From Paraburkholderia sp. BL23I1N1 (GTDB lineage: Bacteria > Pseudomonadota > Gammaproteobacteria > Burkholderiales > Burkholderiaceae), in assembly GCF_003610295.1 (NCBI RefSeq), contig NZ_RAPV01000001.1, positions 2,356,001 through 2,420,000 of the forward strand: a stretch of DNA of 64,000 nt, in the 5' to 3' direction. Below are positions 55,212-63,479 of the stretch, in pieces. The position numbers were made by a program, and so were the translations under genes. Numbering within the stretch: the stretch's first letter is position 1; every line of letters starts with the position of its first letter. The notes under the pieces are model-generated. The model ran no database searches. It saw nothing but the letters and a program-made list of their open reading frames with translations, and was not told where the DNA came from.

Positions 55212-56576
55212 TCAACTTTTGGCCGCAACAGGCGCGACAAGCTCATACGCCGTCAGGCCAAAAACCGACACGCAGAGCCCGGCCCGCCCAACATTATTGC
55301 GCAAGGAAAGCGCAAGCTGATGCCGCGCGGCGATCCGCGCCACGATCGCGAGGCCAAGCCCGCTGCCATCGCCTTGCGCCTCTTCCCCTCGATAAAACCG
55401 ATCGAAAACCCGCTCGATTTCGGCCTCCGGTATTCCGGACCCGCTATCCACCACGTCAAACCCCACCCGCTCGCCGGCGCGCCTCAGAATCACATCTACA
55501 CGCCCGCCCCGCGGCGTATGACGGATTGCGTTGTTGATCAGATTGCCCAGCAAGACGCTCATCCCATGCGGCTCGGCGAGTACCGTATAGGCATCATAGC
55601 CCGCGCGAGCGTCTTCACACTCGAGCCCGAGATCGATCTCCTTGGTCTCCGCGAGCAGCGAAAAGTCCCCCACTGCCTGCTCGCCGATCCGGCGCAAGCT
55701 CACCGGCACCATCGACGTCACGGGATGCGCGTCCTCGCGCGCCAGCGTCAGCAACTGCTGCACCAGGTAAATGATCCGGTTGACGCGCCCCTCGACGCGC
55801 TCAAGAGCCTGACCCTCGCCCTTTAACGTGCCGTCGCGGGACGCCGCCTGCAATTGCAGCTTCAGCGCCGCAAGCGGCGAGCGCAACTCATGTGCGGCAT
55901 CGGCGATAAATGTGCGCTGCGCCTGCGAAGCGACGTTCAGCCGTTGCAGCAGATCGTTGAGCGCTTCCACCAGCGGTTTGATTTCGACCGGCACCGTGCC
56001 GTCCAGGTGCAACGGCTCCAGCGAATCGAGCGAACGGGTCGTCAGCGCGCGCGTCAGCCCGCCGATTGGCGCGAGTCCCTTTGCCACCACCAGCAGCACC
56101 AGCACGATCGTCACCGGCACCAGCACGCCGAGCGGCCACAGCGTATGCAGTGCCAGTTGCAGCGCGAGGTCCTCGCGCACGGAGATCGGCTGCGCAACCT
56201 GGATATAGCGGTCGTGCTGTTCCAAACCGAATACACGCCAATGAACCTCGCTGCGTTCGACGGTGCTGAAGCCCGCGGGCAAACGCGAGAATTCCGGTGC
56301 CCGTATCGAGTGATAAATGAGCGCGCCGGACCGGTCCCAGATCTCGATCACGACCCGGTCGTCGGCCAGATCGCCCAGGTCGGGGCTGTGATGCTCGCCG
56401 TCGCTTGCACCGGCCAGATTCGACGGTAACGACAGCGCCACGGTGCGCAGCTCGTAGTCGAACAGTTCGCCCGCTTCTTCGCGCGCGGTGTGAAAAATGC
56501 CGAAGCCGGCCACACCCGAGGCCGCGGCCAGCCCGAAAATCAGCCAGCCCAGCAGCCAGCGGCGAATCGACGTCAT
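55212..56576 (-). CDS. QseC/PmrB-like sensor histidine kinase
   Basis: 454 residues from ATG 56576, overlapping the regulator gene (TGATG). Two membrane helices (about 4-25 and 155-180) flank a periplasmic domain of about 130 residues containing LPSNLAGASDGEHHSPDLGD. H-box AHELRSPLAALKLQL at about 240, N-box LLGNLINNAIRHTP, G1 DSGSGIPEAEIER and G2 GSGLGLAIVARIA. It senses an outside signal and phosphorylates the OmpR-type partner. Confidence 0.93.
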   Translation of the reverse strand: MTSIRRWLLGWLIFGLAAASGVAGFGIFHTAREEAGELFDYELRTVALSLPSNLAGASDGEHHSPDLGDLADDRVVIEIWDRSGALIYHSIRAPEFSRLPAGFSTVERSEVHWRVFGLEQHDRYIQVAQPISVREDLALQLALHTLWPLGVLVPVTIVLVLLVVAKGLAPIGGLTRALTTRSLDSLEPLHLDGTVPVEIKPLVEALNDLLQRLNVASQAQRTFIADAAHELRSPLAALKLQLQAASRDGTLKGEGQALERVEGRVNRIIYLVQQLLTLAREDAHPVTSMVPVSLRRIGEQAVGDFSLLAETKEIDLGLECEDARAGYDAYTVLAEPHGMSVLLGNLINNAIRHTPRGGRVDVILRRAGERVGFDVVDSGSGIPEAEIERVFDRFYRGEEAQGDGSGLGLAIVARIAARHQLALSLRNNVGRAGLCVSVFGLTAYELVAPVAAKS

Positions 56577-57235
56577 CAGCACCTCTTCAGACGGTAGCCC
56601 ACGCCGCGCACGGTCACCACCTGCTCCGCGCCGATCTTGCGCCGCAAACTGTGCACATGCACTTCGATGGTGTTGCTGCCCACCTCCTCGCCCCAGCCGT
56701 ACAACTTTTCTTCCAGCTCGGCCTTGGTGAACACGCGCGTGGGTTCTTCGATCAGCGCCTGCAGCAACGCGAACTCGCGCGGCACGAGCGGCAGCACGTC
56801 GCCGCCTTTGGTGACTTCATGCGCCGCGGGATCGAGTGTGAGTTCGCCGTGCGCATAGATGGGTTGCTTCTGGCCGGTGCGCCGGCGCAATAGCGCGCGC
56901 ACCCGCGCGGCGAGTTCGTCGAGGTCAAAGGGTTTGATCAGGTAGTCGTCGGCGCCCGCATCGAGGCCGCGAATCCGCTCGTCGACGGCGTCGCGCGCGG
57001 TCAGGATGATCACCGGCGCGGCGCCGCCGCTCTTGCGGTAGGCATTGAGCACGTCGATGCCGTCTTTCTTCGGCAAGCCGAGATCGAGCAGCACGAGGTC
57101 ATACACGCCATTACCCAGCGACAACTCTGCCGCACGGCCGTCTTCGGCCCAATCGATCGCGTAGCCCGAGCGGCGCATCGCGCCCAATACCGTCTCCGCA
57201 ATCATGTCGTCGTCTTCGACGAGTAACAGACGCAT
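56576..57235 (-). CDS. OmpR-family response regulator, QseB/PmrA-like
   Basis: 219 residues. Receiver with MRLLLVEDDDMIAETVL (acidic pocket), phosphoacceptor Asp in DLVLLDLGLPKKDG (about 51) and Lys in LIKPFDLDEL. Winged-helix DNA-binding domain at about 124-219 with LVPREFALLQALIEEP and VEVHVHSLRRKIG. QseB/PmrA proteins bind direct repeats of CTTAAG-type hexamers, and the intergenic DNA directly upstream is full of them. Diverges from the RND operon. Confidence 0.94.
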   Translation of the reverse strand: MRLLLVEDDDMIAETVLGAMRRSGYAIDWAEDGRAAELSLGNGVYDLVLLDLGLPKKDGIDVLNAYRKSGGAAPVIILTARDAVDERIRGLDAGADDYLIKPFDLDELAARVRALLRRRTGQKQPIYAHGELTLDPAAHEVTKGGDVLPLVPREFALLQALIEEPTRVFTKAELEEKLYGWGEEVGSNTIEVHVHSLRRKIGAEQVVTVRGVGYRLKRC

Positions 57236-57279
57236 GACCTCTCCTCTTTCCAGTTTGCCCGCATTGTCCGACCTGTTAG

Positions 57280-57373
57280 CTTAACGCTTCCTTATGTCAT
57301 CCTTAAGGGAAGCTTAGGCGACGCTGAAGGGAGGCTGATGGGACGCTTAAATTTCGGTTAAGCGTTCCTTAAG
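57280..57373. promoter_or_regulatory. Array of nine CTTAAG-like hexamers at exact 11-bp spacing (QseB/PmrA-type sites)
   Basis: Hexamers start at 57280, 57291, 57302, 57313, 57324, 57335, 57346, 57357 and 57368: CTTAAC, CTTATG, CTTAAG, CTTAGG, CTGAAG, CTGATG, CTTAAA, GTTAAG, CTTAAG. Each is separated by exactly five bases. PmrA-like boxes are two such hexamers with five bases between, so this is one box extended to nine half-sites, all on one face of the helix. It lies between the divergent regulator and RND operon, where it can serve both. Confidence 0.85.
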
Positions 57374-57449
57374 CTCTCCATGAGCAGAATCGGCACCTGT
57401 TCTGCGACGTCCGCTCGCGGCTGTCCCATCATTGTTCAGGAGCCGGATT

Positions 57450-58940
57450 TTGCCCGTTTTCAACGCCGCCACTACGGCTATTTCTGCGGCCGCCTCGGCA
57501 GCGAGGCGACCGGCTGGCCAGAGCGCCGCGCTTGCGGCTAGATCGGCGACTGCGCCGTCAGCCCGGTGGCGCGTACTCGTGCCCGTCTGCGCGATGCTGC
57601 TCGGCGGATGTACGTGGTATCACCGCGAGCCGCTCGCACCGCAAGATACGTCGACCTCCGCGCACTCGCTCGAACGCATCCAGATTGATCCATCGACCAT
57701 GCCGTTGCCCGAACTGGCCGCGCATCGTTTCGATCCGTCCGACGGGCTCGATATCGACGAAGTCGCGATGCTGGCCGTGGCGAACAATCCTGACCTGAAG
57801 CTGGCTCGCGACGATCTCGGCATCGCCCGGGCACAGGCTTACTCCGCCGGCCTGTTGCCCGACCCGCAACTGAGTGTGTCGAGCGATTACCCGGGCGCGG
57901 CAGGCGCCACGCGTGCATTCAATTACGGTCTGAGCATCGACGTGATGGCGATCGTGCTGCGCAGCGCGAACAAACAGTCCGCCGACGCGACGGTCGCCAA
58001 AACCGATCTCGGCCTGTTGTGGCAGGAATGGCAGATCGTCGCCCAGGCGCGGCAGTTGTTCATCAAGACACGCTTCCAGCAGGACACGCTACCGCTGCTG
58101 CAACACCAGCGCGACCTCGCGCGCACGCGCTACGAGCGCATGGCCGAAGCGCGCCGCGACGGCAATCTGACCGACGACACACTGACCGCCGCGCTCACCG
58201 CATACAGCGACGCACGCAAGCAATACACCGACGCCGAGCGGGCCGCGGAACAGACTCATCACGATCTGAATGCGCTGCTTGGCCTCTCGCCCGAAGTTCA
58301 GTTGCACCTCACCGGCAGCGAGGACACGGCCGGCCTGCCCGACGCAACGCTCGATGCAGCACTGGCCAAACTCGCCCAGCGCCGCCCGGACCTGATCGCG
58401 CTGCAAGCGGGCTATGAAGCGCAGGAGCAGAAATACCGCGCCGCGATTCTCAGCCAGTTCCCGAGTCTTTCGGTGGGCTTCGTGCGCGCGCGAGACACCT
58501 CGAACATTTACACCAGCGGCTTCCAGATCAATCTGAGCCTGCCGATCTTCAACCGCAACCAGGGCAACGTCGCGATCGAAAAAGCGACCCGCCAGCGCCT
58601 GCGCGACGAATATCAGTCGCGCCTGAATCAGGCTTATGCCGATGTCGCCCATATGCGCGCGGACAGCGTGATTCTCGCGCGGCAGTTGCAGCAGACCGAG
58701 CTCGCGCTGCCCGAGGTCGACCTTGCCGCGCGGCACGCGGCTGCAGCCTACGCGCAGCACAATCTCGTGCTCGGCGCGTACGCCGATGCGGAAAGCGCCG
58801 CGCTCACCAAACATATCGACGTCGCCACGCTGCGCGAATCGCTCGCCGAACAACGTGTCGGCATGCAGGCGCTGCTGGGCAGCGCGATCCCCGACGCCTT
58901 CACCTCCGCTCAGACCTTCACCGAAACTCATGCGAAATAA
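57450..58940 (+). CDS. TolC-family outer-membrane efflux lipoprotein (CzcC/OprM-like)
   Basis: About 496 residues from TTG 57450, chosen because CAGGAG lies eight bases upstream; an in-frame TTG at 57432 is less likely. Lipobox CAMLLGGC at about residue 47-54 marks lipid attachment. Two outer-membrane efflux repeats of coiled helices follow (FDPSDGLDIDEVAMLAVANN, ALAKLAQRRPDLIALQAGYE). It forms the outer channel of the RND pump encoded with it. Its end overlaps the next gene by 11 bp. The unusually long N-terminal lead before the lipobox suggests a later start may be used. Confidence 0.88.
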   Translation: MPVFNAATTAISAAASAARRPAGQSAALAARSATAPSARWRVLVPVCAMLLGGCTWYHREPLAPQDTSTSAHSLERIQIDPSTMPLPELAAHRFDPSDGLDIDEVAMLAVANNPDLKLARDDLGIARAQAYSAGLLPDPQLSVSSDYPGAAGATRAFNYGLSIDVMAIVLRSANKQSADATVAKTDLGLLWQEWQIVAQARQLFIKTRFQQDTLPLLQHQRDLARTRYERMAEARRDGNLTDDTLTAALTAYSDARKQYTDAERAAEQTHHDLNALLGLSPEVQLHLTGSEDTAGLPDATLDAALAKLAQRRPDLIALQAGYEAQEQKYRAAILSQFPSLSVGFVRARDTSNIYTSGFQINLSLPIFNRNQGNVAIEKATRQRLRDEYQSRLNQAYADVAHMRADSVILARQLQQTELALPEVDLAARHAAAAYAQHNLVLGAYADAESAALTKHIDVATLRESLAEQRVGMQALLGSAIPDAFTSAQTFTETHAK

Positions 58941-60057
58941 CCCACTGTCGGCGCGGCGGCCGCGCATCGCTTCTTATGCGATTTCCCTTGCCTGCGTCGC
59001 GCTTATCAGCACAGCCGTTCTCCCTGCGGGTGCAGCCGGCGCCTCCGCTGGCGACGATGCAGCCGACCAGTCCGTCGTATCCGTGCAAACCGTACGGGTG
59101 CAGCGTGCGGTGATCGCGCAACCGGTCCGGGCGTATGGCATCGTCGCGGCGTCCGCGTCGAGCCTGACCACGGTCAATCTGCCGTACCTCGCGCGCATCG
59201 TGCAGATGCGCGTGCAGGCCGGCCAAAGCGTCACGCGCGGCACGCCGCTATTCGTCGTGCAAGCCGACCCTGCCGCCGTGCTTGCCGCCACCCAGGCAAA
59301 GAGCGCAGTGACGCTGGCGCAAGGCGAACTCGTGGGCACGCAATCGCTGTACGACAAAGGACTCGCCACGCAATCGCAACTCGCCACCGCCCGCAAGGCC
59401 GCCGAAGATGCGCAGCAGGCGCTCGCCGCGCAGAACCAGGCGGGAGTCGTGAACGGCAACAAGGTCATCGCGGCACCGATCGACGGCGTGGTTTTACAGG
59501 TATCGGCGGCACAGGGCGATCAGGTGCAGCCCGGCGCCGCGATCCTGCAACTGGCCGGCGGCAACGGCCGCGATGCGCGCGCGAACGTGACGCTCGGCGT
59601 CGAACCGTCGGACGTGTCCGCTATCCATACCGGCGACACGGTCACGCTGCACGGCCTGTCCACCTCCCTCGCGAAGGCTGCGGTGGACGGTCATGTGGTG
59701 CTGGTCGGGGCATCGGTCGATCAGCAAAGCCAGCTCGTCAATATCGGCGCGAACGTCCCGCTCGGACAGAGTGCGTTCATTCCAGGCACGCGTGTCAGCG
59801 CCGATATCGCGACGCGCAGCGGCACGCATTGGGTCGTGCCGCGTGCCGCCGTGCTGAAAGACGACAACGGCGCGTACGTGTTCCAGATTACGCAGCAAAA
59901 CAAGGCACACCGCGTAGCCGTGGTCACGCAGGTCGAGAACGGCGACCGCTACGGCGTGGACGGCCCGATCGACGGCGCCCTGGGTCTCGTCGTCAGCGGC
60001 AACTATGAATTGAAGGACGGCATGACGGTGCGGACTGCGGGAGGCGCGCCGCGATGA
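58930..60057 (+). CDS. RND periplasmic adaptor subunit (membrane fusion protein)
   Basis: 375 residues from ATG 58930. Signal peptide about 1-38 (ISLACVALISTAVLPAGA). Barrel-sandwich lipoyl halves are VNLPYLARIVQMRVQAGQSV and VIAAPIDGVVLQVSAAQGD, joined by a short coiled hairpin (about 115-160). C-terminal beta-barrel and membrane-proximal domain: FIPGTRVSADIATRSG, WVVPRAAVLKDDNGAYVF. It links the outer channel and pump. Overlaps the pump gene by ATGA. Confidence 0.92.
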   Translation: MRNNPLSARRPRIASYAISLACVALISTAVLPAGAAGASAGDDAADQSVVSVQTVRVQRAVIAQPVRAYGIVAASASSLTTVNLPYLARIVQMRVQAGQSVTRGTPLFVVQADPAAVLAATQAKSAVTLAQGELVGTQSLYDKGLATQSQLATARKAAEDAQQALAAQNQAGVVNGNKVIAAPIDGVVLQVSAAQGDQVQPGAAILQLAGGNGRDARANVTLGVEPSDVSAIHTGDTVTLHGLSTSLAKAAVDGHVVLVGASVDQQSQLVNIGANVPLGQSAFIPGTRVSADIATRSGTHWVVPRAAVLKDDNGAYVFQITQQNKAHRVAVVTQVENGDRYGVDGPIDGALGLVVSGNYELKDGMTVRTAGGAPR

Positions 60058-63000
60058 ATTTCGGTCAATGGATGCAGAAGCACCGGCGCTCGCTGCTGTT
60101 CGTGATTGCGTTGCTGGCGATCGCAGGCGCACTGACCGCGTTTCGCCTGCCGATCTCGCTGTTCCCGAACGTCGCTTTTCCGCGCGCCGTCGTCGCGCTC
60201 GACGCGGGCGACCGCCCCGCCGAACAGATGGCCACGCTTGTCACGATGCCGGTCGAAGAGGCGCTGCGCCGCGTGCCGAACGTACGCGATGTCGAATCGA
60301 CCACGAGCCGCGGAGCGGCGGAAATCTCGATCAATTTCGACTGGGGCACCGACATGGCGCAAGCCACGTTGCAGGCTCAGTCGGCGATCAGCGAGATCCT
60401 CGCGACGCTTCCGCAAGGCACCTCCATGCAGGTGCGGCGCATGGACCCGACCGTGTTCCCGGTGCTCGCGTATAGCCTGACGTCGAAACAGCAGTCGCTC
60501 TCGGCGCTGCACGATCTTGCGCAGTTCCAGATGCGGCCTTTGCTGTCGTCCGTGGAAGGCGTGGCGCGCGTCGAAGTGACCGGCGGCGCGCAGGACGAAT
60601 TTGAAGTTGCGATCGATCCGGCGCGCCTCGCCGCCTACAAGGTCTCGCTCTCGGACGTGTCGAAGGCGATCGGCGCAAGCAACGTGCTGATGGCCACCGG
60701 CCGTATCGAGGATCACTACAAGTTGTATCTCGTGATTGCCAACACCACGATCACGCAACTCGACGAACTGCGCAACGTGGTGGTGTCGGCCAACGGTGCG
60801 ACGCAAATCCGTCTCGGGGACATCGCGACCGTCCATCAGGGGGTCGTGCCGCAATGGATGCGCGTCACCGCCGACGGCCAGGACGCCGTGCTGCTCAACG
60901 TTTTCCAGCAGCCAGGCGCGAACAGCGTGGCGATGGCCAAGGCGATCCGCGCGAAGCTCGCCGACTTCCAGCATCAGATGCCGGCAGGCGTGCATCTTTC
61001 GAACTGGTACGACCAGAGCGAACTGGTGATCGCTTCGGCGAGCAGCGTGCGCGACGCGATCATGATCGGCGTGGTACTCGCGGCATTCACGTTGTTTGCC
61101 TTCCTGCGCAACTGGAAAATCACTGCGATTGCGGTCGCGCTGGTGCCCGTTGTGATGGCCGCGACGATCCTGCTGCTCGACGTGTTCGGCATGGGGTTCA
61201 ACATCATGACGCTCGGCGGGATGGCCGCCGCCGTCGGCCTCGTGATCGACGACGCGATCGTGATGATCGAACATATCGTGCGACGCATGCGCGAAGGCGG
61301 CGCGCACAAGTTTCATGGCCGCGTGATGGCGGCGGCGCTCGAATTCACGCGTCCGCTTGCCGGGTCGTCGGCGGCGACGCTGATCATTTTCGTGCCGCTC
61401 GCGTTTCTCTCGGGCGTGACGGGCGCGTTCTTCAAGGCGCTCTCGGTGACCATGGCCAGCGCCCTGTTCATTTCGTTTCTCGTCACGTGGCTCGCGGTGC
61501 CGATTCTGTGCGACCGTTGGCTGACGCCTCAAGACGCCGAAGAGCACAAGGAAACCCGCTTCGCCTCATGGATGAACCGGCGTTACAGCGCTCTGATCGA
61601 ACGCGTAACGGCACGCCCGGTTCTCGTGCTGCTTGGACTACTGCCGCTGATCGTAGTGGCCGCGTTCGCCTTCACGCGGGTGGGCAGCGGCTTCATGCCG
61701 AGCATGGACGAAGGTGGATTCGTGCTCGACTATCACACCGATCCGGGCACCTCCGTGACCGAAACGGACCGGCTGATGAAGCAGATCGAGGGCATCATCC
61801 GCGCGAATCCGAATGTCGCGACTTACTCGCGCCGCACCGGCGCCGGTCTCGGCGGCGATCTGAACGAGCCTAACAAGGGTGACTTCTTTGTGCGGTTGAA
61901 GTCGACTGGCCGCGAGCCGATCGGAACGGTGATGGAAGAGATCCGTTCGAAGGTCGAGACGCAGGTGCCCGGCGTGAGTATCGAGCTCGCGCAGTTGATG
62001 GAGGACCTGATTGGCGACTTGACTGCGGTGCCGCAGCCGGTCCAGATCAAGATCTATTCCGACGATCAGACCACGCTCGACACGACCGCACGCAAGGTCG
62101 CGGCGCAGATCGGCAAGATTCAGGGCGTGGTGGATGTCAACGACGGCATCAACCCGGCGGGCGACGCACTCGAATTGCACATCCGGCCGGAGGCTGCGGC
62201 GGCTGAGGGGATGGACCCGCAGTCGATTGCGCAGGCCGTGTCCGACATGGTGGAAGGCAACGTGGCGACGCAGTTCCAGACCGGCCCGAAGACGGTGGGC
62301 GTGCGGGTGCGTGTGGCCGGCGCCTTGAAGCTGACCGATACGCAACTCGGGCAGTTGCAGATTCGCGCGCCGGACGGCCATCTGTTCGCGTTGAATCGTG
62401 TTGCCGATCAGGTGAAGGTGACGGGCCAGCCGGAGATCAGCCGCGACAATCTCAAGCGGATGGTGGCGGTGACGGCGCGAATCGATGGCCGCGATCTGGG
62501 TTCGACGATCGCCGATGTGCAGCGTGCGTTGAGCGACAAGAGCTTGTTGCCGAGCGGCGTGTATTACGAGTTGGGTGGCTTGTACCAGCAGCAGCAGATT
62601 GCCTTCAAGGGCTTGTTGACTGTGTTCGGCGCCGCGATTGCGTTGGTGTTTGGGTTGTTGCTGTTTCTGTACGAACGCTTTCGGGTTGCGCTGGCGGTGA
62701 TGGCGATGCCGTTGCTGGCATCGGGTGCGGTGTTTATTGGCTTGTGGATTACCGGTATCGAGTTGAACATCTCCGCGATGATGGGGATGACGATGATTAT
62801 CGGTATCGTGACCGAGGTGGCGATTTTTTATGTCTCGGAGTTGCAGGGGTTGATTCGGGATGAAGGTGTGGAGTTTGAGGAGGCTTTGATGGAGGCTGGG
62901 CGGAATCGGTTGCGGCCGATCGCCATGACGACGATTGCAGCGATTTTGGCATTACTGCCGTTGGCGTTTGCCCTTGGGCAGGGGTCGGCTATGCAGCAGC

Positions 63001-63104
63001 CTTTGGCGGTTGCCATTATTTCCGGGTTGATTGTGCAGTTGCCGTTGGTGTTGTTGTTGTTGCCGGTGGTTTTGAAGTTGTTGATGAAGAAGCAGGCTAT
63101 TTGA
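60054..63104 (+). CDS. RND efflux pump permease
   Basis: 1016 residues. First helix about 12-30 (RSLLFVIALLAIAGALTAF). Proton-relay Asp pair in GLVIDDAIVMIEHIVRRM (about 395-412). Porter domain features include GTDMAQATLQAQSAISEILA; C-terminal half helices include VMAMPLLASGAVFIGLWITG and the second-half motif GMTMIIGIVTEVAIF. Closer to heavy-metal/unclassified RND pumps than to AcrB by length. The three genes are coupled. The regulator array upstream implies control by the divergent QseBC-like system. Substrate unknown. The last 350 bp drift to lower GC and G-rich wobble (many TTG/GGT codons). Confidence 0.94.
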   Translation: MNFGQWMQKHRRSLLFVIALLAIAGALTAFRLPISLFPNVAFPRAVVALDAGDRPAEQMATLVTMPVEEALRRVPNVRDVESTTSRGAAEISINFDWGTDMAQATLQAQSAISEILATLPQGTSMQVRRMDPTVFPVLAYSLTSKQQSLSALHDLAQFQMRPLLSSVEGVARVEVTGGAQDEFEVAIDPARLAAYKVSLSDVSKAIGASNVLMATGRIEDHYKLYLVIANTTITQLDELRNVVVSANGATQIRLGDIATVHQGVVPQWMRVTADGQDAVLLNVFQQPGANSVAMAKAIRAKLADFQHQMPAGVHLSNWYDQSELVIASASSVRDAIMIGVVLAAFTLFAFLRNWKITAIAVALVPVVMAATILLLDVFGMGFNIMTLGGMAAAVGLVIDDAIVMIEHIVRRMREGGAHKFHGRVMAAALEFTRPLAGSSAATLIIFVPLAFLSGVTGAFFKALSVTMASALFISFLVTWLAVPILCDRWLTPQDAEEHKETRFASWMNRRYSALIERVTARPVLVLLGLLPLIVVAAFAFTRVGSGFMPSMDEGGFVLDYHTDPGTSVTETDRLMKQIEGIIRANPNVATYSRRTGAGLGGDLNEPNKGDFFVRLKSTGREPIGTVMEEIRSKVETQVPGVSIELAQLMEDLIGDLTAVPQPVQIKIYSDDQTTLDTTARKVAAQIGKIQGVVDVNDGINPAGDALELHIRPEAAAAEGMDPQSIAQAVSDMVEGNVATQFQTGPKTVGVRVRVAGALKLTDTQLGQLQIRAPDGHLFALNRVADQVKVTGQPEISRDNLKRMVAVTARIDGRDLGSTIADVQRALSDKSLLPSGVYYELGGLYQQQQIAFKGLLTVFGAAIALVFGLLLFLYERFRVALAVMAMPLLASGAVFIGLWITGIELNISAMMGMTMIIGIVTEVAIFYVSELQGLIRDEGVEFEEALMEAGRNRLRPIAMTTIAAILALLPLAFALGQGSAMQQPLAVAIISGLIVQLPLVLLLLPVVLKLLMKKQAI

Positions 63105-63120
63105 TATTTTCGGTTTTTTG

Positions 63121-63475
63121 CCTGAGCGGCGCTTTTTTTGTATGCCTGGGGCGGTGGCCTTTCCTTGCTTTGTTAGTGGTCTATTCGCGTTGCCCCTGTG
63201 CGGGGCGGCACTCACTTCTCTTTGCCGGCCGTGCGAGAACACAGATTCCAGATGCACCACTAACGTGGCTGCGCGGGGGACCCGCTTATAAGCTAGCGGT
63301 TTGAGCCGCTTTCTTTTGCCTACTTTTCTTTGCGGCAGGCAAAGAAAAGTAGGTGCCGCCCCGCACAGGGGCAACGCGAATAGACCACTAACAAAGCAAG
63401 GAAAGGCCAAAGATTCCAGATCAAGGAAAGACCAACACCAGAGGCAAACAAACAAAGCGCCGCGCAGGCAAAAAA
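63121..63475. repeat. Large nested inverted repeat (Burkholderia-type intergenic repeat) and terminator
   Basis: A perfect 56-bp arm at 63157-63212 (starts GGCCTTTCCTTGC) is inverted at 63354-63409. A further inner hairpin (CCTACTTTTCTTTGC with GCAAAGAAAAGTAGG at 63330-63353) and an outer pair (GCCTGAGCGGCGCTTT at 63121 against AAAGCGCCGCGCAGGC at 63455-63470) are nested with it. GATTCCAGAT occurs twice between (63245, 63413). T-runs and A-runs flank the outer arms, so it could end transcription from both sides. It fills the whole gap between the RND operon and hpnK. Confidence 0.85.
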
Positions 63476-63479
63476 ACCA

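Noticed and set aside
57280..57373. CRISPR-like regular repeat
   Set aside because: Repeat unit is 6 bp with 5-bp gaps, far too short; direct-repeat operator array fits better.
60003..61547. 514-codon minus-strand frame opposite the RND permease
   Set aside because: His/Arg-rich composition typical of antisense of membrane-protein codons.
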